Position numbers and translations under genes: made by a program. The notes beneath the pieces are model-generated. The model was given only the letters and a program-made list of their open reading frames with translations. It had not been told where the DNA came from and made no database searches. Shown in pieces: positions 19,301 to 27,700 of a stretch of 34,571 nt of DNA (the stretch's first letter is position 1; each line of letters begins with the position of its first letter). The stretch covers positions 1 to 34,571 of the forward strand of contig JBBDSC010000130.1 of NCBI GenBank assembly GCA_040905145.1, in the 5' to 3' direction. The stretch comes from DATGMS01 sp040905145. Lineage in GTDB: Bacteria > Bacteroidota > Bacteroidia > Cytophagales > Cyclobacteriaceae.

Positions 19301-19494
19301 ACCCCAGGAACAGGAAATCCGTTTTGGTCTACAACAGCTCCGGATATGTTGACATCCTGTGGAGATTCAAGGCTCTGCGCATGCCCATTGTTGTTGGCCG
19401 AAAGCAATAAAGTCATAGCGGTACACAGAACGAGAAGCGCATGAAAGAATTTTTGTGGCATGTTGAGTATATGTAATAGTATTTTATTTTTCAT
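16348..19494 (-). CDS. SusC/RagA family TonB-linked outer-membrane protein (SusC2)
   Basis: The protein has 1048 residues. The signal peptide probably starts at the internal MPQKFFHALLVLCTAMTLLL and is cleaved after HAQ (38-40). The first 11 codons may be an upstream start choice. A carboxypeptidase-D-like domain lies at about 48-120 (ISGAVVDQNGFPVPGVTVSI). The signature DEVVVVGYGIQKRVT begins at residue 126. The plug contains ALIVVDGVPG and VLKDASAAIYGSQAANGVIL. The barrel ends RVINGGLTLTF. It imports a ligand delivered by SusD2, powered by TonB. It appears to head a minus-strand unit continuing through SusD2, the cytochrome-type lipoprotein and DUF1501. A strong hairpin lies 180-222 bases upstream of the start. 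Confidence 0.95.
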   Translation of the reverse strand: MKNKILLHILNMPQKFFHALLVLCTAMTLLLSANNNGHAQSLESPQDVNISGAVVDQNGFPVPGVTVSIPGTNIGTVTDLDGNYSISVPEESTLVFSFIGFETQTIPVGDKTVINVTLNEDISSLDEVVVVGYGIQKRVTLTGSVSTTQGEDIMKAPVTNVSNALAGRLSGVSAVQRSGEPGSDGSTIRIRGVNTLGNNDALIVVDGVPGRSLDRIDPNSIENITVLKDASAAIYGSQAANGVILVTTKRGKLGKPTITVNLNQGFNQPTRVPEMADGSEYATLLNEIDLYQSRSPRYSEEEVRRFTEGSDPWHYPNTDWFAEVLKPWSAQNNMNASMSGGSEQLKYYLSLGSKFQDGYYRNSATNYKQYDFRSNIDGKISDYVNIGFDVFGRMENRNQSPVGAGTIFRTATLGNPNIHAYWPDGTPGPDIIQGNNPVVVSTGAAGIDNNKVYAFNSSLKLNIRVPWIEGLSLSGSANLDKSFQYRKLFQTPWYVNSWDGQTYDENNNPVLQAAKTGFEDARLTEYMHDNQSILLNGIVNYAKTIDKHAIQLMAGMESREGKGNNFNAFRRHYVSTVLPELFAGGDQDKNNSGGSYENARLNYFGRVNYNYSEKLLLEFVWRYDGSYIFPQESRYGFFPGASVGWRLSEENFWQQNLSFIDEFKVRASYGQTGNDRINEWQYLASYAYSGSIYNFGINEQHKMLYEARIPNIDVTWEVANQANIGVEAYLLDSKLFVELDYFDNRRSQILWWRNASIPSSTGLTLPRENIGKVTNKGFDFNIGYQDQNQSFRYNVSLNGGLSRNEITFWDESPGRPEWQQSTGKPIPSDPNNPDGDLYYEAIGIFRDQGEIDAYPHWDGAQPGDVIFKDVNEDGIIDGTDRVRNEKSNMPRFTGGLNIGLEYNQFDLSVLVQGATGAVRYISTESGEIGNFLKDFYDNRWTPDNPDASEPRAFNRDAEYWRNNRNTQFVRSTDYMRLKTLELGYTLPAIVNSTLGINSLRIYVSGYNLFTFSPDLKDFDPESDNRTLSGQSQTYPVQRVINGGLTLTF

Positions 19495-20230
19495 ATTTTA
19501 CATGGATTAATAAGTGAGTTAGGAAGGTTTATCATAAACATCATCTGGATTATAGTGGAAGTGGTAACATTCCGGAAGAGTACTTTAATTAATGGATTTT
19601 TAGTGCATTTGGGTTTTCATTTTGAGGCATATTATTTTCATTAGCTTTTTGGCTTTTTCAGTTGAAACCATATAAAGGACTGTTACCGTCTTGAGCCAGG
19701 CGGTAACAGTTCCTTTATTGGAAAGTTTTTGGTGATAATAATTTTCGGATTATAATGCGCGATTGTGTATTTTATATATAAAATATTAGTTCGAAAGAAA
19801 AACTTATATATTGACTTATTTCCGAAATAAAAGAAAAATAAATGAATATTGGAAATAATGAGTGATTAAAAAGGATCCAGCCCTAATTCACCATGAAAGA
19901 AATTAAATATTTATCCCTACAATTGGATTGAATTACAAGACATCTGGAATTGATTAATGATGAATACATAACAATGGATTTTTTTCGATTTAATGAAACA
20001 TGATTAGTTGTTGTACAATTTTTCACCAACAGCTCAATTAATTTGGTAATGGCGATACAATCGCCAGGTTGTGATTGACCCAAGATACTATATGGAATTG
20101 GAGGCTTAAATTTTTGAGGAAGCTTTGGGAGATATGAGTTTAAGGATAGATGATTTTTAAAGGGTTATGGATCATTTTACAAATTTCACAAAGTATTAAA
20201 AAGTATTAACAAGTTTCACATATTACAGCG
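19495..20230. other. Intergenic region upstream of SusC2
   Basis: This AT-rich region is about 736 bases long. It contains the long hairpin at 19674-19716 and a small perfect one at 20050-20066 (TGGCGAT, ACA loop, ATCGCCA). A 66-codon minus-strand frame at 19883-20083 (MGQSQPGDCIAITKLIELLV...) was seen but has no recognisable family. The regulatory region of the susC2 operon must lie in the part nearest 19494. Confidence 0.45.
19674..19716. promoter_or_regulatory. Long hairpin upstream of susC2
   Basis: The left arm AAAGGACTGTTACCG (19674-19688) and right arm CGGTAACAGTTCCTTT (19701-19716) pair with a single bulged T around a 12-base loop. A stem of 15 pairs is far beyond chance for this AT-rich region. 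No clean U-tract follows on the minus strand and only a weak one (GTTTTT after seven bases) follows on the plus strand. It is therefore not an obvious terminator. It could be an operator, a 5'-leader structure of the susC2 transcript or a repeat element. Confidence 0.45.
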
Positions 20231-20959
20231 ATGTTCTTCTTTTTATTATTTGGAGTTGCTATTGATGCAAAGGATAGCCATGTGGATGGCAGACCTGAAA
20301 CAGTGCGGAAATCTGCTGAAGGAAGTTTGAAAAATTTGGGTATCGAAACCATTGATCTTTACTACCAGCACCGCATGGACCCAAACGTTCCGATTGAGGA
20401 TACCATTGGTGCTATGGCTGAACTGGTAAAAGAAGGCAAAGTCCGTTTTATCGGTATTTCTGAAGCAGAACCTGAACTGATAGAAAGAGCGCATAAGACC
20501 CATCCATTAACAGCGGTCCAAACTGAGTATTCTTTGTGGACGAGGGACATTGAAAATAATGGTGTGTTGGATACTGTACGTAGGTTAGGAATAGGATTTG
20601 TTCCCTATAGTCCTTTAGGCCGTGGCTTCTTAACAGGAGCTATTACCAGCCCTGAAAATATTGAAGATGGAGACTTCCGCAAAAACAATCCACGTTTTAT
20701 GGGTGATAATTTTAAAAAAAACCTCGAAATCGTGGATAAACTGAATAATTTCGCTGCGGATAAAGGAGCGACTGCAGCACAGCTGGCATTGGCCTGGGTT
20801 TTGGCCAAATGGGATGACCTGGTAACTATTCCCGGAACAAAAAGGAGAAAGTATCTGGAAGAAAATGTGAAGGCTGTTGATATAAAATTGAGCAGGGAAG
20901 AGGTGACGGAAATTGACAGCATCTTTTCTCCGGAAACCACCGCGGGGGATCGGTATTAA
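20231..20959 (+). pseudogene. Aldo/keto reductase, N-terminally truncated
   Basis: The open frame has 242 codons. Genuine similarity begins at about 20252 with GVAIDAKDSHVDGRPETVRK. LGIETIDLYYQHRMDPNVPI follows, containing the active-site His (YQH), then GKVRFIGISEAEPELIERAH and LGIGFVPYSPLGRGFLTGAI. The end has DLVTIPGTKRRKYLEEN, the NADPH-binding Arg/Lys region. Family members have about 320-330 residues. The first 85 or so are missing, including the catalytic Asp, Tyr and Lys (the usual ATKFG is replaced by LLFG). The barrel cannot be complete and the enzyme cannot work, so it is called a pseudogene despite the open frame. The closest recognised group is the YakC/AKR13-like reductases. Confidence 0.88.
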
Positions 20960-20991
20960 AGTCCAGAACAACTTTACTCCGGGCTTAAAAT

Positions 20992-21108
20992 ATGTTCATT
21001 AATATTGTTTCGCTGTGCCCCAATTGCCATAGAGGTATTCACCATGCAGTCATAGAGCATAAATTCAACTTAATAACAAGCTTATATGAAAGCAGGAAAC
21101 ATTTCATA
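20992..21108 (+). pseudogene. HNH endonuclease C-terminal remnant
   Basis: The reading FINIVSLCPNCHRGIHHAVI is the second half of an HNH/McrA-type nuclease motif (N-I-V-x-L-C-P-N-C-H-x-x-x-H), with the zinc-knuckle CxxC and catalytic His. The piece continues NLITSLYESRKHFI and then similarity ends. That end coincides with the start of the opposite-strand catalase fragment. The first half of the HNH domain is absent and an in-frame stop lies directly upstream. The frame stays open to 21210, but that part is antisense to the catalase fragment. Confidence 0.65.
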
Positions 21109-21320
21109 ATAAGTGGCCATGATCAAGGGATTCAATGCCCAGAGCTTTTCTTACTCCATCCTCATAGTCTGGGCTTACCTTATCAAAATGTCAGAGTTGT
21201 CTGTCGATGATAAACCTGGGAGAATCTTTATGCGGCCAAACTTCGGTCAGATCGAAGGGGTTATAAGGCGTTGTTTCAGCCTCCACTTCGGGCATGATCT
21301 GCACCATAAATTCCATCTGG
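21104..21320 (-). pseudogene. Catalase remnant with internal deletion
   Basis: The minus strand reads QMEFMVQIMPEVEAETTPYN and then PFDLTEVWPHKDSPRFIIDR. This is the monofunctional heme catalase segment whose usual form is QIMPEEEA...NPFDLTKVWPHKDYP. After a TGA stop the frame resumes HFDKVSPDYEDGVRKALGIE, which resembles the extreme C-terminus of catalases. The heme-ligand Tyr region between these pieces is gone, and so is everything N-terminal of the first. It is therefore two scraps joined by a large internal deletion. Confidence 0.75.
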
Positions 21321-21709
21321 GAAAATCACCTTAACCATTCTACCTAATATTCCACTTTCTCAATAACCACCTTCGCTACTCACTCCTCAGCCATTCCTTT
21401 CTAAAGTATTTTTTAATTATTCTTTGAAAATATTATTTTATTCTATTTATTACACAAAGTAATTATATTTTAAGAATATATTTTTAGTATATGTGAAATG
21501 CATAGTATTTTATACCAAAAGTTAAAAAGCTTATTAGGTAAGGCAAACTGCAAAAATCTTAGCGTCAAATCCTATGGTTTTGGCAGAAGTGCGGAGCATA
21601 TGGGGTTGGGGAAATTTCCCTATACCAGCCTTGTTTGCAGGTGGAAGCAATGTAGGAAGGAACAGGTGGCTGAAGCTTCTGTGGGAGTTTAAAAGAAAAA
21701 AGATTCTCT
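21321..21709. other. Upstream region of the giant SprB-repeat gene
   Basis: No gene was recognised in these 389 bases. The first half is very AT-rich (runs of A and T from 21400 to 21500), as expected of a promoter region. The second half, 21540-21700, is more GC-rich and could be a long 5' leader. No Shine-Dalgarno is visible before the ATG at 21710, which follows the A-rich AAAAGAAAAAAGATTCTCT typical of Bacteroidota starts. Confidence 0.4.
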
Positions 21710-24700
21710 ATGGCAAAAAGCTACCCACACCTTTGTTTGTTTTTCATCTTCCTGGGTATGGTAATACAAACTACCGAAAGCTTTGCTGCACCCATTATCC
21801 GGGATGTGTATACCTTTTCTGAATGTGAAAAAATGGCTTCCATCCGGGTAAGAAATGGGGTGGCACCCTATACCTATGTATGGAAATATGGAGGGAATAT
21901 CATCCAGACGGATGCCAATATCGGGGAGAACGATTTCAGTACCATTGAGCAGGCACAGGCTGGGGATTATACCTTGGAAGTGACCGACAGTGCCGGAAAT
22001 ACTTATACTGAGATTATCACCTTCAGCGGTAGTACCAATTTTATCCTAAACATTATCTACGATGAAAACCAGGAATGTGAGGGGGAAACCTTTGGGAACG
22101 TCTATGGAACCATCGAAAACGGAATCGCCCCCTTTACCATCAATTTTTATGATGAATCCAGCTCCATGGTGCTCACCACCGTCATCAATGGACGGAACAT
22201 CGATCTAAACGGGGTGCCGGCAGGAAAGTACGTGGTGGAAGTGATTGATGCCACCGGCTGTAAAGAGCTTACAGAAGTAGAAATAGAAGAAATAGAGTCT
22301 CTGGTCATGGTTCCCGGAGAGGGGGCAGGGTCTTTTCCCGAGACCTGTGTGGCCAATGGAGGAGTGATTTTCGACGCCACTGGATACGTAGGAGAGGTAG
22401 CGTTCAGGATTAGAAGGGCCAATGGCACTTATGAAACAGGTTGGTTGGCAGCACCGGCCGGAGAGATCCGGTATGATCAATTGTCAGCAGGGGATTATGT
22501 CCTGGAAATCATCGACCAGTTCAGGTTGGAAGATTGTCCGGAGGAGGTGGTATTCAGTATTGGAAATGAAATCCTGCTGGAAGTCATTCCTTCGGCCACT
22601 CCCGTAAGCTGCTTCGGCGAAACAGACGGGTCCGTTACCTTGGAGGTCAACAGATTGTTTATGGAATTCCCATTTCCGCCGACTCAAGTGGAAGTGGACA
22701 TTATCCGGCCTGACGGATCCATGGCCTTATCAGGAGAAACCGTCCATTTGGGTGCCACCTCAGGTGAGGCGACTTTCCTGGGATTTGGTCCTGGAGTCCA
22801 TACCATGGTGATCCGGCATGGGGGAGAGGATTATCCGGAATGTACGCTGACTTACCAGGTGACGGTTAACTCCCCCAGCAGTCCTTTGACTGCTTCGGTA
22901 ACCTCCACACCGGAAACTTGCTTTGGGGGAAATGACGGTACGGCCAGCGTTAACCGCTCCAACGGATGGGGGGAATATACTTATTTATGGAGTGACGGCC
23001 AAACAAGCAGAACCGCCACCAATCTGGCTCCGGGAGACTATACAGTGACAGTGACCGATACCGGGGGCTGTTCAATCCAGTTGGAGGTAACCATAGCAGG
23101 ACCAGATGGACCTATAGCGGGAGAGGTGGAAGTGTTGAAGACCCTGATCTGTGTGGGTGCAGATGATGGGTCGGCCAGGGTTTACGGTCTTTCGGGAGGT
23201 TGGAGCAGCTATTCCTATCTATGGGACAATGGGGAAACCACCCCTACTGCCTATAACCTCCCCGCAGGGCTGAGTACCGTTATCGTAAGGGATGCAGAAG
23301 GCTGTGAAGAGGAATTTACAGTAGACATCCCGGTACCGGATGCTCCCGAGATTTCTTATACTGTTGTTGATCCCTCTTGTTTTGGGGGAGCGGATGGCAG
23401 CATCCGGGTGCAGATTGCAGATGAAGTTACCAGCTTTTCGGTGAAGGTAAACGGCGTGACCGAAACAGGAAATGACCTCACCTTTACCGGCCTTTCTGCT
23501 GGTCAGGTGGAGATTCAGATCAGTTATGGGGGAAACTGCACCATTGTAGATTTTGTCGATATTCAGAATCCTCCACAAATTAATATCAATGAGGTTAATC
23601 TGACCATCAATCCTATTCTCTGTGCCGGTGATGGCAACGGATCGATCACAGGTATATCTGTCAGTGGGGGTACCGGCACTTTGTTATACCAGTGGCAAAA
23701 ACAGGTTTTGGGTGTTTTTGAAAGCCTGGATGATCAAACTTCTCTATCCATCAGCAACCTCTCCGGCGGGGAATACAGACTCCTGGTGACCGACCAAAAC
23801 GGCTGCGAGGTTCAAAAAAATTATACCCTCAATGAACCCGCCCCCTTGGCGGCCGGTCCTCCATCTGTGGTAGATATATCCTGTTTTGGGGAATCCAATG
23901 GATCAGTAAGTTTCAGTCTTTCTGGCGGTACGTTGCCCTATTCCTATGCCTTGAACAGAGGTGGGTTTATAAATACCTCCAATACCGACATCACCATCAG
24001 TGGTTTGGCTGCGGGCATGGATTATTTTATAGAGATCAGGGATGCCAACGGCTGTGTGGTTCCCAATCTCAATTTTGACATTGAAACCCTTCCCCCCCTT
24101 GCCATCTCAAGCCCAACCGTAACTCGCGAGGCCTGCTTTGGACAGGGAAATGGAAGCATTGAAATAGAAATTACCGGGGGCACCGGAAACTGGGGAGTGG
24201 AGTGGTACGAGGCCGGTAACTTTTCCACTATCATTTCCACAGACCAAAACTTGACCAATGGGGGACCGGGTCAATATACCGTTAAGGTTTTTGATTTGGA
24301 CAATCCATCCTGCCATGTTCAGGAAATCATTACCATACCCACCACCCCTGAGTTAAGTCTGGAATTGGATGGTTCACCGGTCAATATATTCTGCTTTGGG
24401 GAAAGTACGGGAGCCATCGATATTGAGGTGGGTGGTGGTACCGGTGATTATACCTTTGAATGGATGGGACCGGATGGATTTTTATCCAGTGATCAAAATA
24501 TTGAGGGGCTGACGGCAGGCCTTTATCACGTGAGGGTAACGGATGAAAACGGCTGCTGGAAAGAATTGAAGGACATCTTGGTTAGCCAACCTTCAGGCGG
24601 CATGGCCATCAGCGTATTGAATAAAGTAACGCCCAAATGCCACGACTCGCTGGATGGCAGGATAGAAATACAGGTCGGGGGAGGCAATCCCGCTTATTCC

Positions 24701-27700
24701 ATTGAATGGCAAAGAGAAGATGCCCCGGGGGTTTTTCTACCCGTACCGGGATCTTCGCTGACCCTTTCCAATATTGTTGCTGATACTTATAAGGTAATCG
24801 TAACCGACGCCAACCTTTGTAGCACCGAAGCGATCATCGAACTGGACGCACCCGACCCCTTGCAGGTTTCTTTGGCAGATAAACTAAATGTTTCCTGCTT
24901 TGGAAGGAATGACGGAAAGATCATTTTGGAAGTTACCGGTGGTACAGGCGTTTACTTTTTCAACTGGGACCATGGATTCATCAACCAAAACCCGGCCAAT
25001 CTTGGGGCAGGTGTCTATGGTGTCACGGTAACGGATGCCAACGGTTGTTCCTTTAAATTTGAAAATATAGAAATAACCCAGCCGGATCAGTTGGGCATAA
25101 GTCTGGTGGATATTACAGCACCTTCATGTGGGCTGGATGATGCCGCTATTGAGGTGGAATTTTTGGGAGCGTACCCCTCCGAAGCCTTCAGCCGCTGGGT
25201 GTCGCTTTCTACGGATGAGGTAATCGCAGAAAACCAAAGCAGTGTAAGTGGACTCAGTCCCGGCTTTTATAGGGTAGAATATGGTATGGGAGAAAGCTGT
25301 GTTGTATCCAAGACCTTTAATATACCGGGTCCGGCCAATCCGCTCCGGTTGGTTACCTCCTCACAGGACGTATCCTGTCCTGGGGAGACGGGGATCATAT
25401 TCTTTTCCGCCACCGGGGGAGTTCCTTCCTATTCTTATTATATCCTTGAAGATGGCATCTGGCAGGAAGTCAGCAACACAATACTGGCAGGGCTGGAAGC
25501 AGGAAGCTATGAGGTCCGGGTAGAAGATGCTTCCGGCTGTCAGGACCATTCCACCATCACCGTTGACCAGCCCAATCCACCGGTATTTGATGCGGGGGTG
25601 GAAAGGCACGTATCTTGTTTTGGGGGTGATGATGGGGCCATACTTTTTTCCGTTACCGGAGGTACTGGTGAATACCAGGTACAGTGGTTCAGCAGAACCT
25701 CTACCGGAGGAAAACTGCCCATAGCAGAAAGTGACTTGGGTTCGCTGATCGCAGGCACCTACTTTATGGAAGTTACCTACGCCGGGGGCTGTATGGTAGT
25801 ATCACCGGAATACACCATTACCCAGCCTGAGCAAATTATAATCAACGAGACCTTGGTACAGTCGGAATGTGCGGAGGACATGGGAAGCTTCACACTTGAG
25901 GTTGCAGGAGGGTCACCGGGCAAAAGCATATTTGTATCCTCTCCCAATGGTTATTCGAATACTTATGAAAATGAGCACACTGGTACATTCTTATTTGAAG
26001 ATCTTGACCCGGGAGAGTATATCTGGACACTGGAAGATCCAGGCTGTCCGGTGCTAACGGGAAGCTTTACCATTCTTACCATTACCATGCCTCAGTTTGA
26101 TTTTTCCTTTCAGAATGTATCCTGTTTTGGAGCCAATGATGGGATCATCCAGATTACAGACCCCTTGATCCATGGAGACCGGACTTTCACGGTCTGGATC
26201 AATGGCGTCAATCAGGGAAATCAGAAAGATTTCTTAAATATACCCGCAGGAATCTACCATATCCGCATTCAGGACAACCTGGGTTGCCAGTCTGATCCGG
26301 TGTCCGTTGAAATCATCCAACCCGACAGGCCACTGGAAATCACCAATCTGATGGCTACTGATGTTACCTGTTTTGAGGAGAATACAGGGTCCATCAATTT
26401 TGAAATCTCAGGGGGAAGGCCGGGTTACCGGGCAGTATTGACCTGTAGTTGGGGCTGCCCCCAGGAATTGACACAGCTTAGTGAAGAGATCTCCTATACC
26501 TTTGCCGCCCTGGAAGCCGGTCAATACACCCTAGAGGTCTGGGATCAAAATGATGTCTGTCAGGCCAGTGAGGATATTACCATTTCCCAACCCGAACTCC
26601 TTTCAGCAAGTCTGGAGGTAGGGGAGATTTCATGTTTGGGAGGCAGCACCTTCTTGGAACTCACCGTAACAGGGGGCATCCAACCTTATTCTTATCAATG
26701 GGAAAAATACAATGAGGGGACTGAAATCTGGGGATTATTGCCCGAAAGTAGTCACAGGCTGAACGATGCCGAAGCAGGTAGGTATCGGTATACTGTTCAG
26801 GAAGAAAATGGCTGCTCAGTACTCTCAGAGAGGGTCGATATTCCCGATGGGATGCCTGTTGAGCTGAGCTTTGAAGCTGATGAAATCCTGTGTTATGGAG
26901 AATCAGCAGGGGTCACCTTGGAGGCTACCTCCGGAACATCTACCAACTTCACCTACTTTGTAAACGGCAGCCAGATATTTGGAAATGAGTTTTTGGCCAA
27001 AGCAGGTAGCTATGTGGTGTATGCCGTGAACAATAGCAAAGGCTGTGTATCTGAAGAGTTGTTCATTGATATGGAACAGGCAGCGGAACCTTTATCTGTC
27101 AAGGATTATGCATCGGTAAACCTGAGCTGCTTTGAATCTGGGGATGGCAGCATTTCACTGACTTTAACGGGGGGAACAGCACCTTATACGGTCAATTTTC
27201 TAGGAAACACCTATACTGCGGAGGAAGATGAGGAGTTGGTATTCCAGGATTTATCGGCAAATATTTCTTATGCCGTCACTGGAGAAGATGCCAAGGGCTG
27301 TCTGATCAATGTGCCTCCCACCATTTTAAGTCAACCCTTGCCTTTACAGGCATCAGTGGCATTTGCCCCTATCGTATGTTTTGAGGGCAGCACGGATATC
27401 AACCTTCAGATTACCGGAGGAACAAAGCCTTATACTGTCACATGGACCTACTCTGAAGATGGGATTGATTTTGAACCGTTTTTGGGTTCCGATGATGAAA
27501 CCTCATTATATGGGACCCAGGCAGGTTTTTATACCTATACGGTTTCAGATGGGGGTTGTGCAGACATCGTCCAGACGGTGGAGGTTGACCAACCTCAGGC
27601 CATCTTGCTTGAAGCTGATCCAGGAGATGTTTTCTGCTATGGAGGTAATGACGGTACGGTAGCCTTCAGTCCCTCCGGAGGGGCAGCCGCAAACTACCGG

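Noticed and set aside
20050..20066. Seven-pair perfect hairpin TGGCGAT/ATCGCCA as a terminator
   Set aside because: It has no U-tract on either side and no gene ending nearby; chance cannot be excluded.
19883..20083. 66-codon minus-strand ORF (MGQSQPGDCIAITK...)
   Set aside because: No family was recognised, there is no ribosome-binding context, and the region is AT-rich and noncoding in look. It may be a remnant but cannot be supported.
21574..21822. 82-codon plus-strand ORF overlapping the start of the giant gene
   Set aside because: Its end is a shadow of the signal-peptide region in another frame and its first part has no recognisable domain.
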